Positions 17,213 to 25,275 of a stretch of 34,280 nucleotides of DNA are shown here, piece by piece (positions within the stretch are counted from its first letter, which is position 1; the number at the start of each line of letters is the position of its first letter). The notes under the pieces are model-generated. The model was not told the origin of the DNA and made no database searches. It saw nothing but the letters and a program-made list of their open reading frames with translations. The position numbers and the translations under genes are program-made. Location of the stretch: NCBI GenBank assembly GCA_946477995.1, contig CAMLAI010000010.1:1-34280 (forward strand). The letters are read 5' to 3'. Source of the DNA: an uncultured Gilliamella sp. GTDB lineage: Bacteria > Pseudomonadota > Gammaproteobacteria > Enterobacterales > Orbaceae.

Positions 17213-17631
17213 TTGAGCCATTTTGGAAAGGTAAGACATTAGATCAACTTAGCGATGACGAATGGGAGCAGCTATGTGATGGTTGTGGTCAATGTTGTCT
17301 GAACAAATTAATGGATGAGGACACTGACGAAATCTTATACACTAATGTAGCTTGCAATTTGCTCGACGCCAACACATGCCAATGTAAACATTACGTTAAT
17401 CGATTCAAATATGAACCCGATTGTATTAAGCTCACTCGAGAAAATTTACTTACTATTGAATGGCTACCTTTGAGTTGTTCTTATCGATATTTCCAAAAAA
17501 ATGGGGATTTACCTGAATGGCATCCACTAATAGTGGGCAACAAAAAACTGATGCATGAATTAAAAATATCGGTTAAAAATCGAATTGTATATGAAAAAGA
17601 TGTGATTTGTTGGGAAGATCATATCATTTAA
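17209..17631 (+). CDS. ycgN: YcgN family cysteine-cluster protein
   Basis: 140 aa. It carries the dense cysteine pattern of the family: [19 protein letters not shown] near residues 24-42, CNLL, TCQCKHY and [10 protein letters not shown], followed by WLPLSCSYR. The conserved cysteines suggest metal or Fe-S binding, but the function is unknown. Compared with E. coli YcgN (about 150 aa) it is only slightly shorter at the N-terminus. It overlaps ycgL by four bases and ends at a bidirectional terminator. Confidence 0.93.
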   Translation: MIEPFWKGKTLDQLSDDEWEQLCDGCGQCCLNKLMDEDTDEILYTNVACNLLDANTCQCKHYVNRFKYEPDCIKLTRENLLTIEWLPLSCSYRYFQKNGDLPEWHPLIVGNKKLMHELKISVKNRIVYEKDVICWEDHII

Positions 17632-17655
17632 AAAAAGGAGCAACAGCTCCTTTTT
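17632..17655. terminator. Bidirectional rho-independent terminator
   Basis: A perfect 10 bp stem (AAAAAGGAGC at 17632-17641, loop AACA, GCTCCTTTTT at 17646-17655) lies between the convergent ycgN and yggT. The A-run and T-run arms give a U-tract in both directions, and it directly abuts the ycgN stop. Confidence 0.88.
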
Positions 17656-17662
17656 AAATCAT

Positions 17663-18217
17663 CTAAAGAATGATCCACAGTGCACCAAAAATTTTGGTGG
17701 CAAAATAGTTCATAAACATAAGCACGACAGCCACAATTGCAAACGTAACATCGATCATGCCTATAGGAGGAATAAAACGACGAATTGGTGCCATTAATGG
17801 CTCTGTTAATTGGTAAAGAATTTCGTCAGGTACAGATTGCCCACGACTAATCCAACTCAAAACCGCTCTGAATAGCAATAACCAAAATAACAGGTAACCC
17901 ATAGCATGCAAAATTGCGACCAAAGCAAACCATAAATAATCAACATTAAATGGTAAATTTATGGGGATAAAACTAAAAATAAACAAAATTTTAATTAAGG
18001 CAACTAAATACAAAAGTAGCCACGTTGCATAATCAAATTTTCCTACTGAAGGAATAAATCGGCGCAATGGCCCGATAATAGGTTGAGTAACTTTTACAAT
18101 AAATTGAGTGATTGGATTATGAAAATTAACTCTGACTTGCTGCATCCACAAACGTAAAATTAAAACATACAGACAAAACGTTATAACCGTTTTGCCAAGA
18201 AAGTAGATCAATTCCAT
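17663..18217 (-). CDS. yggT: YggT family inner-membrane protein
   Basis: 184 aa with two YGGT repeats. Each is a hydrophobic pair joined by a conserved amphipathic segment: PIIGPLRRFIPSVGKFD (about 46-62) and PLMAPIRRFIPPIGMID (about 141-157). The family is linked to turgor/osmotic tolerance and division-site genes in other bacteria, but its molecular activity is unknown. It lies 37 bp downstream of yggS in the same direction, the usual neighbourhood. Confidence 0.92.
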   Translation of the reverse strand: MELIYFLGKTVITFCLYVLILRLWMQQVRVNFHNPITQFIVKVTQPIIGPLRRFIPSVGKFDYATWLLLYLVALIKILFIFSFIPINLPFNVDYLWFALVAILHAMGYLLFWLLLFRAVLSWISRGQSVPDEILYQLTEPLMAPIRRFIPPIGMIDVTFAIVAVVLMFMNYFATKIFGALWIIL

Positions 18218-18254
18218 TGAAAACTCCTTAAATAAAAGTCATTGAGCCAATATA

Positions 18255-18956
18255 TCATAAATACTTTCGCTCGCCAAAGATTGCCGTTCCAATACGAACC
18301 ATTGTGCTACCAGCTAAAATCGCCGCTTTCATGTCTCCGCTCATTCCCATAGATAATGTATCAACATAAGGAATATCAATTTTTAATTGTTGTAAAAGCG
18401 CCGTCATTTTTGAAAAAATAGTGACTTGTTTATCGAAATCATCTTCGATTTCAGGGATAGCCATTAAACCACGTAAACAAAGGTTAGGTAATGTAATAAT
18501 CTGGTGAGCTAAATCGAACACTTCTTCTGGTTTTACGCCGGATTTAGTGGCTTCTTGACTTATATTAACCTGAATAAGTACATTTAATTTAGCCATATTG
18601 GCAGGGCGCTGATCACTTAAGCGCTGAGCGATCTTGAAACGATCAATTGTATGCATCCAATCAAAGTGTTCTGCAACCAACTTGCTTTTATTCGACTGCA
18701 AAGGTCCAATAAAATGCCAAATAAGGGGACAATTTGGCATCGCTTTTTGAAAATAATTTATTTTTTCTACACCTTCTTGTACATAATTTTCACCAAATGC
18801 GAGCTGTCCTGCGTCTATCGCTTCTGTAATCAATGTAACTGGTTTGGTCTTACTTACCGCAATAAGTTCAATTGTTTTGGGATCTCGACCGCAATTTGAA
18901 GCTATTTTCTCAATATCTTTTTTTATAGCCATTAAATTGTCATGTACTGTATTCAT
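18255..18956 (-). CDS. yggS: PLP homeostasis protein YggS (PLPBP)
   Basis: 233 aa. YggS binds pyridoxal 5'-phosphate and balances B6 vitamers and amino acid pools; it has no known catalysis. Seen: AVSKTKP with the PLP-binding lysine (K36), FGENYVQE, WHFIGPLQSNK, and the C-terminal LSMGMSGDMKAAI and VRIGTAIFGER phosphate-binding motifs. It is 23 bp from the divergent pilT-like gene. It adds to the B6 theme of the window (pdxS/pdxT and a PdxR-like regulator lie 9 kb away). Confidence 0.96.
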   Translation of the reverse strand: MNTVHDNLMAIKKDIEKIASNCGRDPKTIELIAVSKTKPVTLITEAIDAGQLAFGENYVQEGVEKINYFQKAMPNCPLIWHFIGPLQSNKSKLVAEHFDWMHTIDRFKIAQRLSDQRPANMAKLNVLIQVNISQEATKSGVKPEEVFDLAHQIITLPNLCLRGLMAIPEIEDDFDKQVTIFSKMTALLQQLKIDIPYVDTLSMGMSGDMKAAILAGSTMVRIGTAIFGERKYL

Positions 18957-18979
18957 GTTTATACCTAATTATCATTAGT

Positions 18980-19939
18980 ATGTCTAAATTAATATTACAT
19001 TCTTTATTATCGCTTAGTGTAACCCAAAAAGCATCCGATTTGCACCTATCTAGTGGCGAAGTGCCTTGTATGCGCATTAATGGACAACTGCAATTTTTGT
19101 CTGTTTCTCAACTATCAGCACAAGTTTTGGAAATAGAATTATTTAAATTACTCAATGATTCCCAGAAAAATCGATTACAACAAAATGGTCAAATTGATAT
19201 CGCTTATCATCCCGCAGAAATAGGGCGATTTCGAGTAAATATATTTTATCAAATGCGAGGTATTTCAGCTGTCTTTCGTGTCATCAATCACCAAATTCCA
19301 AGTTTACAAGAAATTAATGCTCCCAAAATTCTACCTGAATTAACACGAACTCAAAGCGGGATTATTTTAGTTACCGGTGCAACTGGTAGCGGTAAATCAA
19401 CAACGCTGGCGTCATTGATACAATATATCAATATGACAGCAACTAAACATATTATTGCTTTAGAAGATCCGATAGAATTTATTTATCAAAATAATAAATC
19501 GCTTATTCAACAACGCGAGATTTCTGAATTTGGCTCGGCAATTGATAGTATTTTAAGACAAGATCCCGATATTATCATGCTTGGCGAATTACGGCATAAA
19601 CAATCTATTCAAGCTGCGTTAACCGCTGCTGAGACAGGACATCTAGTCTTTGCAACTTTACATACAAGCTCTGCAATTAAAAGTATCAACCGAATTATTG
19701 ATGTCTTTGAAAATCATTCACATAATTTTATACGAGCACAATTATCGACAAGTTTAAAAGCGATTATTACCCAAAAATTAGTCACAAATAACCGGCAGCG
19801 TAAAGCGTTATTTGAAGTTTTGATTAATACGCCTGCGGTAAGCAACCTTATCAACGAAGGTAAAACTAAACAAATACTTTCATTAATGCAGACGGGTCAA
19901 CAATATGGTATGCAAATAATGCAAAATGATGATTTGTAA
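18980..19939 (+). CDS. PilT-family ATPase (YggR-like), probably an orphan
   Basis: 319 aa, shorter than classical PilT (about 344) and close to E. coli YggR. Type II/IV secretion ATPase fold: an N-terminal PAS-like domain (about 1-100), Walker A GATGSGKS (133-140), an Asp box (ALEDPIEF), Walker B (IIMLGELRH) and a His box (ETGHLVFATLHT). Two conserved motifs are altered: the R-D-L-E-T after Walker B is R-H-K-Q-S, and the AIRNLIRE motif needed for pilus retraction in classical PilT reads AVSNLINE. No other pilus gene is in the window. It may power residual DNA-uptake or twitching machinery, or have diverged. The start lacks a clear ribosome binding site. Confidence 0.85.
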   Translation: MSKLILHSLLSLSVTQKASDLHLSSGEVPCMRINGQLQFLSVSQLSAQVLEIELFKLLNDSQKNRLQQNGQIDIAYHPAEIGRFRVNIFYQMRGISAVFRVINHQIPSLQEINAPKILPELTRTQSGIILVTGATGSGKSTTLASLIQYINMTATKHIIALEDPIEFIYQNNKSLIQQREISEFGSAIDSILRQDPDIIMLGELRHKQSIQAALTAAETGHLVFATLHTSSAIKSINRIIDVFENHSHNFIRAQLSTSLKAIITQKLVTNNRQRKALFEVLINTPAVSNLINEGKTKQILSLMQTGQQYGMQIMQNDDL

Positions 19940-20062
19940 TGATCAGTAATACAATAAAATTATCATTATATTAAAATAAAAAATGATTGGATAAAATTTA
20001 AAGTTTTCTAAAAAAATAAATTATACTAGTGTTAAAAAATTCAAATGAAAAAGGGGTAAATA

Positions 20063-20872
20063 ATGGAACAACGCATTGGTTTAATTGGTTTAGGTAATAT
20101 GGGTAATGCTATCTTACAAGGTATTTTATCAAGTAAAATTGTATCAGGTAATCAAATCAATATTTATGATACCCATCCAGAAAAAGGGATTTCACTTAAT
20201 CAATCTTATGGAATTAATAATTTAGATTCAGCCAGAAATGTAGCAAAAGAATCGGATATGGTAATTGTGGCTGTTAAACCCAATGCTATTATTGATGTTT
20301 TAAATGATATCCAAAAAGAGTTAAAAAAAAGTACTATTGTTATTTCTATTGCAGCAGGGGTTAGTATAAAAACGATTGCAAAATATGTGGGATATGAACA
20401 AAAAATTATAAGAGTCATGCCAAATACACCTGCCTTAGTCAATGCAGCGATGTGTTCAATCACGCCAAATACAGAAGTCACAGAAGAAGAATTAGCTACG
20501 GTTCAAACATTATTTAATTGTATTGGTGAAACTGAAATTGTACCTGAATATTTAATCGATGCTGTAGTCGGCGCAAGCGGATCCTCTCCTGCGTTTGTAT
20601 TTATGTTTATTGAAGCTTTAGCTGATGGGGCAGTAAAAGGCGGTTTATCCAGAAAACAAGCCTATAAATTTGCTGCCCAAACAGTAATGGGATCTGCGAA
20701 GATGTTACTTGAAACGGGTAAGCATCCTGGTGAATTAAAAGATATGGTATGTTCACCAGCCGGTACGACCATTGAAGGCGTGCAAATGCTTGAAGAAAAG
20801 GGATTCAGAGCGGCGGTTATTGATGCTGTTGAAGCAACAATAAATAAGTCTCAAAGCATGAGTGAAAAATAA
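20063..20872 (+). CDS. proC: Pyrroline-5-carboxylate reductase
   Basis: 269 aa. ProC reduces 1-pyrroline-5-carboxylate to proline, the last step of proline synthesis, in the cytoplasm. Seen: the N-terminal Rossmann motif GLIGLGNMGNAIL (6-18), AVKPNAI, IRVMPNTPALV, and the C-terminal dimerisation signature with SGSSPAFVFMFIEAL and DMVCSPAGTTIEG. A ribosome binding site (AAGGGG) precedes the ATG, and a TATACT hexamer (20022-20027) upstream is a possible -10. proC is often near yggS in gammaproteobacteria, as here. Confidence 0.97.
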   Translation: MEQRIGLIGLGNMGNAILQGILSSKIVSGNQINIYDTHPEKGISLNQSYGINNLDSARNVAKESDMVIVAVKPNAIIDVLNDIQKELKKSTIVISIAAGVSIKTIAKYVGYEQKIIRVMPNTPALVNAAMCSITPNTEVTEEELATVQTLFNCIGETEIVPEYLIDAVVGASGSSPAFVFMFIEALADGAVKGGLSRKQAYKFAAQTVMGSAKMLLETGKHPGELKDMVCSPAGTTIEGVQMLEEKGFRAAVIDAVEATINKSQSMSEK

Positions 20873-21219
20873 CTTAGTCTCAAAATTTACATTTGGCAAA
20901 ACTCTAAAATTAATTAAAACAAAAAAATTAAATTAATTTAACTAATGAATGCAAGTTAGGTTTTGCCTATTAAATAAATTTGTAAAACTTTACAAACAAC
21001 ACTTGCATTAACAATTAATATATGAGTTAATAGTTTACAGCATATAACGTGCAGATTTATTTAGTGACATCTTGATTTAAGCAGTTTGTAGTTTACTTTC
21101 TATTTACATTAGTATTAGTTCTCTTCAGCTTTCACGTTTCAGTGTTTATAAGTAGTCCAAGTTTTATGTTTTTTTTAAATTAGCCTTGTTGGCTTAAATT
21201 ATTTTATAGGAAGATTATT
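20873..21219 (+). promoter_or_regulatory. Long structured leader and spacer upstream of the cold-shock gene
   Basis: 347 bp without a gene. It contains a nested pair of dyads: outer GGCAAAAC (20895-20902) with GTTTTGCC (20960-20967), inner AAATTAATT (20907-20915) with AATTAATTT (20931-20939). A second set has AATGCAAGT (20948-20956) with ACTTGCATT (21001-21009), enclosing TTTGTAAA-AC-TTTACAAA (20979-20996). A small stem AGCC/GGCT lies just before the ribosome binding site (TAGGAAG). CspA-family genes commonly carry long 5' leaders that refold with temperature; that this one does is inference, and no clear promoter was found. Confidence 0.5.
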
Positions 21220-21429
21220 ATGTCTAAGAAAACTGGTCAAGTTAAGTGGTTCAACGAAAGTAAAGGTTATGGTTTCATTTCTCCTGCTGATGGTAGTAAA
21301 GATGTATTTGTACATTTTTCTGCAATCTCTGGTGAAGGTTTTAAAACTTTAGGTGAAGGTCAACAGGTTGAATTTTCAATTCAAGACAGTGAACGTGGCC
21401 CAGCTGCAGCAGATGTTGTTGTAATGTAA
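21220..21429 (+). CDS. Cold-shock protein of the CspA/CspE family
   Basis: 69 aa, a single cold-shock domain. Seen: [19 protein letters not shown] with RNP1 (KGYGFI) and DVFVHFSAI with RNP2 (VFVHF), the aromatic residues that stack on single-stranded RNA or DNA, and a standard C-terminus. Such proteins act as RNA chaperones and antiterminators. Sequence alone does not separate CspA, CspC and CspE types. The long upstream spacer with strong dyads and the downstream stem-loop suggest a single-gene transcript. Confidence 0.97.
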   Translation: MSKKTGQVKWFNESKGYGFISPADGSKDVFVHFSAISGEGFKTLGEGQQVEFSIQDSERGPAAADVVVM

Positions 21430-21450
21430 TTCTGCACCCATCTTTATATT

Positions 21451-21479
21451 TTATCAGCATATTATAAATATGCTGATAA
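21451..21479 (+). terminator. Stem-loop after the cold-shock gene, likely terminator
   Basis: A 13 bp stem (TTATCAGCATATT at 21451-21463 with AATATGCTGATAA at 21467-21479) lies 21 bp past the stop. The following T-tract is poor (TTTCC), so it may act as a 3' stabiliser as well as a terminator. Confidence 0.6.
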
Positions 21480-21538
21480 TTTCCTACATCCTATAAAATA
21501 TTTTATTTGCTTTTCCAAAATCTCTAATGTATTATTTT

Positions 21539-21566
21539 TTGCGATATTAGATGTGATAAATATACT
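21539..21566 (+). promoter_or_regulatory. Probable promoter of the DUF5339-like gene
   Basis: TTGCGA (21539-21544) and TATACT (21561-21566) are separated by 16 bp, about 47 bp before the ATG of the small secreted protein gene. This fits a sigma-70 promoter with a near-consensus -10. Confidence 0.55.
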
Positions 21567-21612
21567 AATATTATCAAAAAGATATTTTTTAAATCGAAAG
21601 GAAAAGTAAATA

Positions 21613-21894
21613 ATGAAAAAAATACTAGTTTCAGCTGTACTTTTAAGTCTATCTTCAGCTGCGATGGCTGATTTATCTGATAGTTGTAAAACTTATTTTG
21701 AAAAAGTGGATAAATTAGTTGAATCTTTACCTAAAGATGCAGCAACAAAACAGCAAACTGATATGATGAAACAAAATTTAGAAGCAGGTAAAAAACAAGT
21801 TGCTGCTATGTCTTCAAGTGATCAAGAAACAGGTTGTAAACAAGGCTTAGATGCACTTAAACAATTAGAATCTCTTTATCCTGCTTTAAAATAA
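21613..21894 (+). CDS. Small secreted/periplasmic protein, DUF5339-like
   Basis: 93 aa. Residues 1-19 are a clear Sec signal peptide with cleavage expected after SAAMA. The mature part is helical and Lys/Gln/Asp-rich, with two cysteines (C25 and C75) that could form a disulphide in the periplasm. The pattern D-S-C-x-x-Y-F-x-x-V-D near the mature N-terminus resembles small DUF5339 proteins of Pasteurellaceae/Orbaceae-type bacteria; the family assignment is from memory. It has its own promoter and a good ribosome binding site (AAAGGAAAA). Function unknown. Confidence 0.75.
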   Translation: MKKILVSAVLLSLSSAAMADLSDSCKTYFEKVDKLVESLPKDAATKQQTDMMKQNLEAGKKQVAAMSSSDQETGCKQGLDALKQLESLYPALK

Positions 21895-21918
21895 ATTAAT
21901 AAATTCTTGATGAAAAAT

Positions 21919-22404
21919 CTATTTCTGATTTAAGCGTCGGAATTTCCATGGGGCTATTGGATTTTTATCTTTCCATAGTCCCTTTCTATTTTGTTTAGCT
22001 TGCGATTCAAGGGCTATTAATTGTTTATTTTTAGCCACACCTTTATAGCGATATACCCAAGCATATCCACTTGCAACCATTTTCTGATTGATATTAATGC
22101 CATTATAAAAAACGGTTCCTAATGTTCTGTTATAAATATCTTTGTTACTTTCTTTAATATAAACAGATTTTCCTGCGATGAGTGAAGCTAGGTATTTTCT
22201 AGATGCATTACCGTAGGCTTGTTTGCTTTCTGGTGCATCGATATCAACTAAACGGATTCGGATTTTTTGTTTCACAGGGGTTAATACATCAATTGTGTCA
22301 CCATCTATTACTTTAACGACTTTTCCACTGAAATTAGCATAGGCAACGGTATTGAAAAAACAAGATAAAATAAAAAAAACAACAAAACGATTAAGTAAAC
22401 TCAT
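21919..22404 (-). CDS. Secreted staphylococcal-nuclease-like (thermonuclease) protein
   Basis: 161 aa. Residues 1-23 form a signal peptide (cleavage after VAYA). The rest is an SNase domain: VIDGDTIDV (Asp34/Asp36), RLVDIDAPES with R51, D56 and E59, and YNRTLGTVF with R93. These correspond to the Ca2+ ligands and catalytic Arg35, Glu43 and Arg87 of staphylococcal nuclease, with the same 8-residue Arg-Glu spacing, so the enzyme looks active. It would degrade DNA or RNA in the periplasm or outside the cell. It is convergent with the DUF5339-like gene (24 bp apart). Confidence 0.93.
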   Translation of the reverse strand: MSLLNRFVVFFILSCFFNTVAYANFSGKVVKVIDGDTIDVLTPVKQKIRIRLVDIDAPESKQAYGNASRKYLASLIAGKSVYIKESNKDIYNRTLGTVFYNGININQKMVASGYAWVYRYKGVAKNKQLIALESQAKQNRKGLWKDKNPIAPWKFRRLNQK

Positions 22405-22596
22405 GATTAATAAAGACTATAAAAAAATTGCCACATTATACCTTGAATAGCAAAAAATACGAATGAAAAATCATTAACCTAAAGAAATTTGTATTCAATA
22501 GTTAATTTTTTAAGACAATAAAAACGGGCGAGAATATATTATTATACAAGGGATAAATGTATCATCAGAAACTGCTTGGATAATCGATATTCAAGG

Positions 22597-22624
22597 TAGC
22601 CTTACCGAATAATGTGTAAGGCTA
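22597..22624. repeat. Perfect 9 bp inverted repeat downstream of fabA
   Basis: TAGCCTTAC (22597-22605) pairs with GTAAGGCTA (22616-22624), loop 10, starting 16 bp after the fabA stop (on the - strand). There is no U-tract after the stem on either strand, so it is not a canonical terminator, although it may end fabA transcription with a factor or protect the 3' end. Confidence 0.6.
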
Positions 22625-22640
22625 GTTAAAATCAAAAAAA

Positions 22641-23162
22641 TTAAAATTCGCTGGTATCTTTGAATAACCCAACTTTAAGATCGGTAGCTTCGTAAATCAA
22701 TTTACCATCTACATAAACTTCGCCATCACCGATTCCCATAATTAACTTGCGGTTAATCACACGTTTAAAATGGATTTTATAGGTAACTTTTTTGTTTTTA
22801 GGTAATATTTGACCTTTTAATTTTAATTCTCCAACCCCAAGAGCTCGACCTTTACCCTTACCGCCAATCCAGCCAAGGTAAAATCCGACTAATTGCCATA
22901 AAGCATCAAGCCCAAGACAACCAGGCATGACAGGATCATTTTTAAAATGACATTTGAAAAACCACAAATCTGGATTGATATCAAGTTCCGCTTCCACATA
23001 ACCTTTATTAAAGTTTCCACCTTCTTCATTCATTTCGATAACACGGTCCATCATAAGCATTAAATCTGATGGTAAAGGCGGTCCGTCATGACCAAAAAGT
23101 TCACTATTTCCTGATTTAATCAGATCTGCTTTATCGTACGAAGATTTACGTTCAAATGTCAT
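22641..23162 (-). CDS. fabA: 3-hydroxydecanoyl-ACP dehydratase/isomerase
   Basis: 173 aa (E. coli FabA is 172). It dehydrates 3-hydroxydecanoyl-ACP and isomerises the trans-2 product to cis-3, the branch point for unsaturated fatty acids, in the cytoplasm. Seen: [22 protein letters not shown] with the catalytic pair H72 and D86, [16 protein letters not shown], and a C-terminal [13 protein letters not shown]. It lies downstream of the Lon-like protease gene on the same strand with a 152 bp gap, the same neighbourhood as in E. coli (ycbZ-fabA). No FadR or FabR site was recognised in that gap. Confidence 0.98.
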   Translation of the reverse strand: MTFERKSSYDKADLIKSGNSELFGHDGPPLPSDLMLMMDRVIEMNEEGGNFNKGYVEAELDINPDLWFFKCHFKNDPVMPGCLGLDALWQLVGFYLGWIGGKGKGRALGVGELKLKGQILPKNKKVTYKIHFKRVINRKLIMGIGDGEVYVDGKLIYEATDLKVGLFKDTSEF

Positions 23163-23314
23163 AAAAAAACCTTTTATTTTCTGTCATTACTTACATGATT
23201 ATAAAAATAATTATTCAATAAAATATTATGAATAACCAATACTGTAAAATCCTTTGCCGCTTACTAAAATGTTACATCTTAACCAAATTCGGCTTTCAAG
23301 TTTATTGGGTATTA

Positions 23315-25087
23315 CTATTTTTTGCAATATCTTTGCCATTTTGCAAACCAACCATCTTGTTTTTTATCTTGTAATAGCATAGTTTGCATACGTGCATAAA
23401 TAAGCTTATAAAGACTAATTGCATTATCATCTTTATAAGGAATTCCTGTTAATAAATAAAGTGCATCAGCAATATGTTCAACAGTCCAAATAGAAAACTT
23501 TTCTTGAGCTATTGCTTCAATCACATTATCACTCAAGCACAAATGGCGTTGATTAGATGCGGGAATAATAACGCCTTGCTGACCGGTTAACCCCTGATGC
23601 TGACAAACAGTAAAAAAACCTTCAATTTTTTCGTTGATACCACCAATTGATTGTACATGACCAAACTGATCTACCGATCCGGTAACAGCTAATTGTTGAT
23701 CGATAGGCTGACCTGAAAGCGCACTAATAATTGCACATAACCCAGCAAGCGATGCGCTGTCTCCGTCAATTTCATTATAAGATTGTTCAAATACTAAAGA
23801 GGTTGAAAAAGGTAATTGATGATTAATAGCAAATTCTGACATAATAAAAGCCTGCATGATCATCATACCTTTAGAATGAATATTTCCTGCAAGTTCAGTT
23901 TTGCGCTCGATATCAATTAACTCACCGTCTCCAAAATGAACAAGGCAACTTAAACGCGTTGGCTCACCAATCGCTAAAGGATAGCCAGGATATTCAACAA
24001 CAGATAAACCATTAATTTGACCAACAACCTGATCTTGAGTATTAATCATGATCTGTTTATTAAAAAACTCTTCATGAAATCGTTTTTTAAGATAATCTTC
24101 ACGCCATAATTTATTTTTAGTCGATGAAGCCACTGATAACTCATCAATAACCTCATTTTTGGCATAATAACTAGCGTTAACTAATAAACCATGAACCCAA
24201 TCAATCGCAAGGGGAAGATAAAACTGATCGCCTGTAAAACGCACCGCTTCTTGATATATTTTGTTAAAGGCGGATGGAGCAATACTTGGCAAATGAAATT
24301 TATCAGCAATAAATTGTAAATAATCTAGCCACGTAGTGAGCTTGTCAGATGAGGTAATCTGCAATTCATTTTCAAATTCAGCATAGATAGACGTATTATA
24401 AAATTCTGGATCAAAATCCTGTAATTCAGCTAAACTTAGCCGATCACCAACCAATATAATTCTTAAATCCAGTGGCATTGAAGGAATAGATAACGGCAAT
24501 GGATGCGACTCATCAGCTGAAAACCAGTCGAATTCCTGTTTAAATACCATCTGCTTTAATTTAATCAATAAAGTAGGTTGGCTTAATAAAGATCGTAAAC
24601 CTAAAATTAAAACCCCACCATTAGCCTGATGCACTAAACCTGGATCGAGTTTAATTGGGCTATTTTCTGGTTGTCGAACACAACCAAATAATTTCTCGCC
24701 ATCAACATAACTTGATGCTAAACAATCATCTAAAATGGCAAAGTTATCCTGCTTGCTTTTGGCCTTAGTCAAAGTGACTTTATTATCATTAATAAAATAG
24801 CTGTAACCCAACGTTGAAGAGGAAGCATGTAATTTAACTGCTTGTTTTAACAAATCAAAAAATAGTTCACTTTCTGACGCTTTCAGTAACATAAAACGAG
24901 GGTGATAACTTGCTCTTTTACTCGGGCATAACATGGATAATGCAGACGCAATCCGAGGTTGCCAAGAAAGAATATTGTTTGACTTTTCTATCACAGATTT
25001 AGTTTCTGCTTTACTAGGGTTACCAAGCGCACTAATCTGAGACAAATCAGGTTGGATTTGATGTATTTTAAGTTGTGAGATAGCCAA
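23315..25087 (-). CDS. Lon-like protease of the YcbZ type
   Basis: 590 aa (E. coli YcbZ is about 586). The C-terminal half is a Lon-type protease domain with the Ser-Lys dyad: the Ser in DGDSAS (S444) and the Lys in INEKIEGF (K487), 43 residues apart as in Lon. The N-terminal part corresponds to a AAA-like region with a Walker B-like strand (ANGGVLILGL), but no Walker A (GxxxxGKS/T) is visible, so ATP dependence is doubtful. The gene precedes fabA on the same strand and is divergent from yejM across 188 bp. Substrates are unknown. Confidence 0.92.
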   Translation of the reverse strand: MAISQLKIHQIQPDLSQISALGNPSKAETKSVIEKSNNILSWQPRIASALSMLCPSKRASYHPRFMLLKASESELFFDLLKQAVKLHASSSTLGYSYFINDNKVTLTKAKSKQDNFAILDDCLASSYVDGEKLFGCVRQPENSPIKLDPGLVHQANGGVLILGLRSLLSQPTLLIKLKQMVFKQEFDWFSADESHPLPLSIPSMPLDLRIILVGDRLSLAELQDFDPEFYNTSIYAEFENELQITSSDKLTTWLDYLQFIADKFHLPSIAPSAFNKIYQEAVRFTGDQFYLPLAIDWVHGLLVNASYYAKNEVIDELSVASSTKNKLWREDYLKKRFHEEFFNKQIMINTQDQVVGQINGLSVVEYPGYPLAIGEPTRLSCLVHFGDGELIDIERKTELAGNIHSKGMMIMQAFIMSEFAINHQLPFSTSLVFEQSYNEIDGDSASLAGLCAIISALSGQPIDQQLAVTGSVDQFGHVQSIGGINEKIEGFFTVCQHQGLTGQQGVIIPASNQRHLCLSDNVIEAIAQEKFSIWTVEHIADALYLLTGIPYKDDNAISLYKLIYARMQTMLLQDKKQDGWFAKWQRYCKK

Positions 25088-25219
25088 AATTATTATCTTT
25101 GTTGTTAGCGAATTTAATCCTTAAATTATAACAAGTATCGATTATAACGCCAAGATCATACCAAAATCTTTATGCTAACAAATAAAAAAATTACAGAAAG
25201 ATTTTTCAAAATCAGGTAA

Positions 25220-25239
25220 ACTGTAAAGTATCTTACAGT
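25220..25239. promoter_or_regulatory. 20 bp dyad in the yejM/Lon-like divergent spacer
   Basis: ACTGTAA (25220-25226) and TTACAGT (25233-25239) form a perfect 7 bp dyad with 6 bp between the arms, centred about 47 bp before the yejM ATG. The size and symmetry fit a dimeric repressor or activator site. It is not a TyrR box, whose arms are spaced differently. Confidence 0.4.
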
Positions 25240-25275
25240 AAATATTCTTCATTACTATCGTTACCAATAATAAAT

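Noticed and set aside
25220..25239. Reading the yejM dyad as a TyrR box
   Set aside because: TyrR boxes are TGTAAA-N6-TTTACA; here the TGTAA and TTACA arms are two bases too close.
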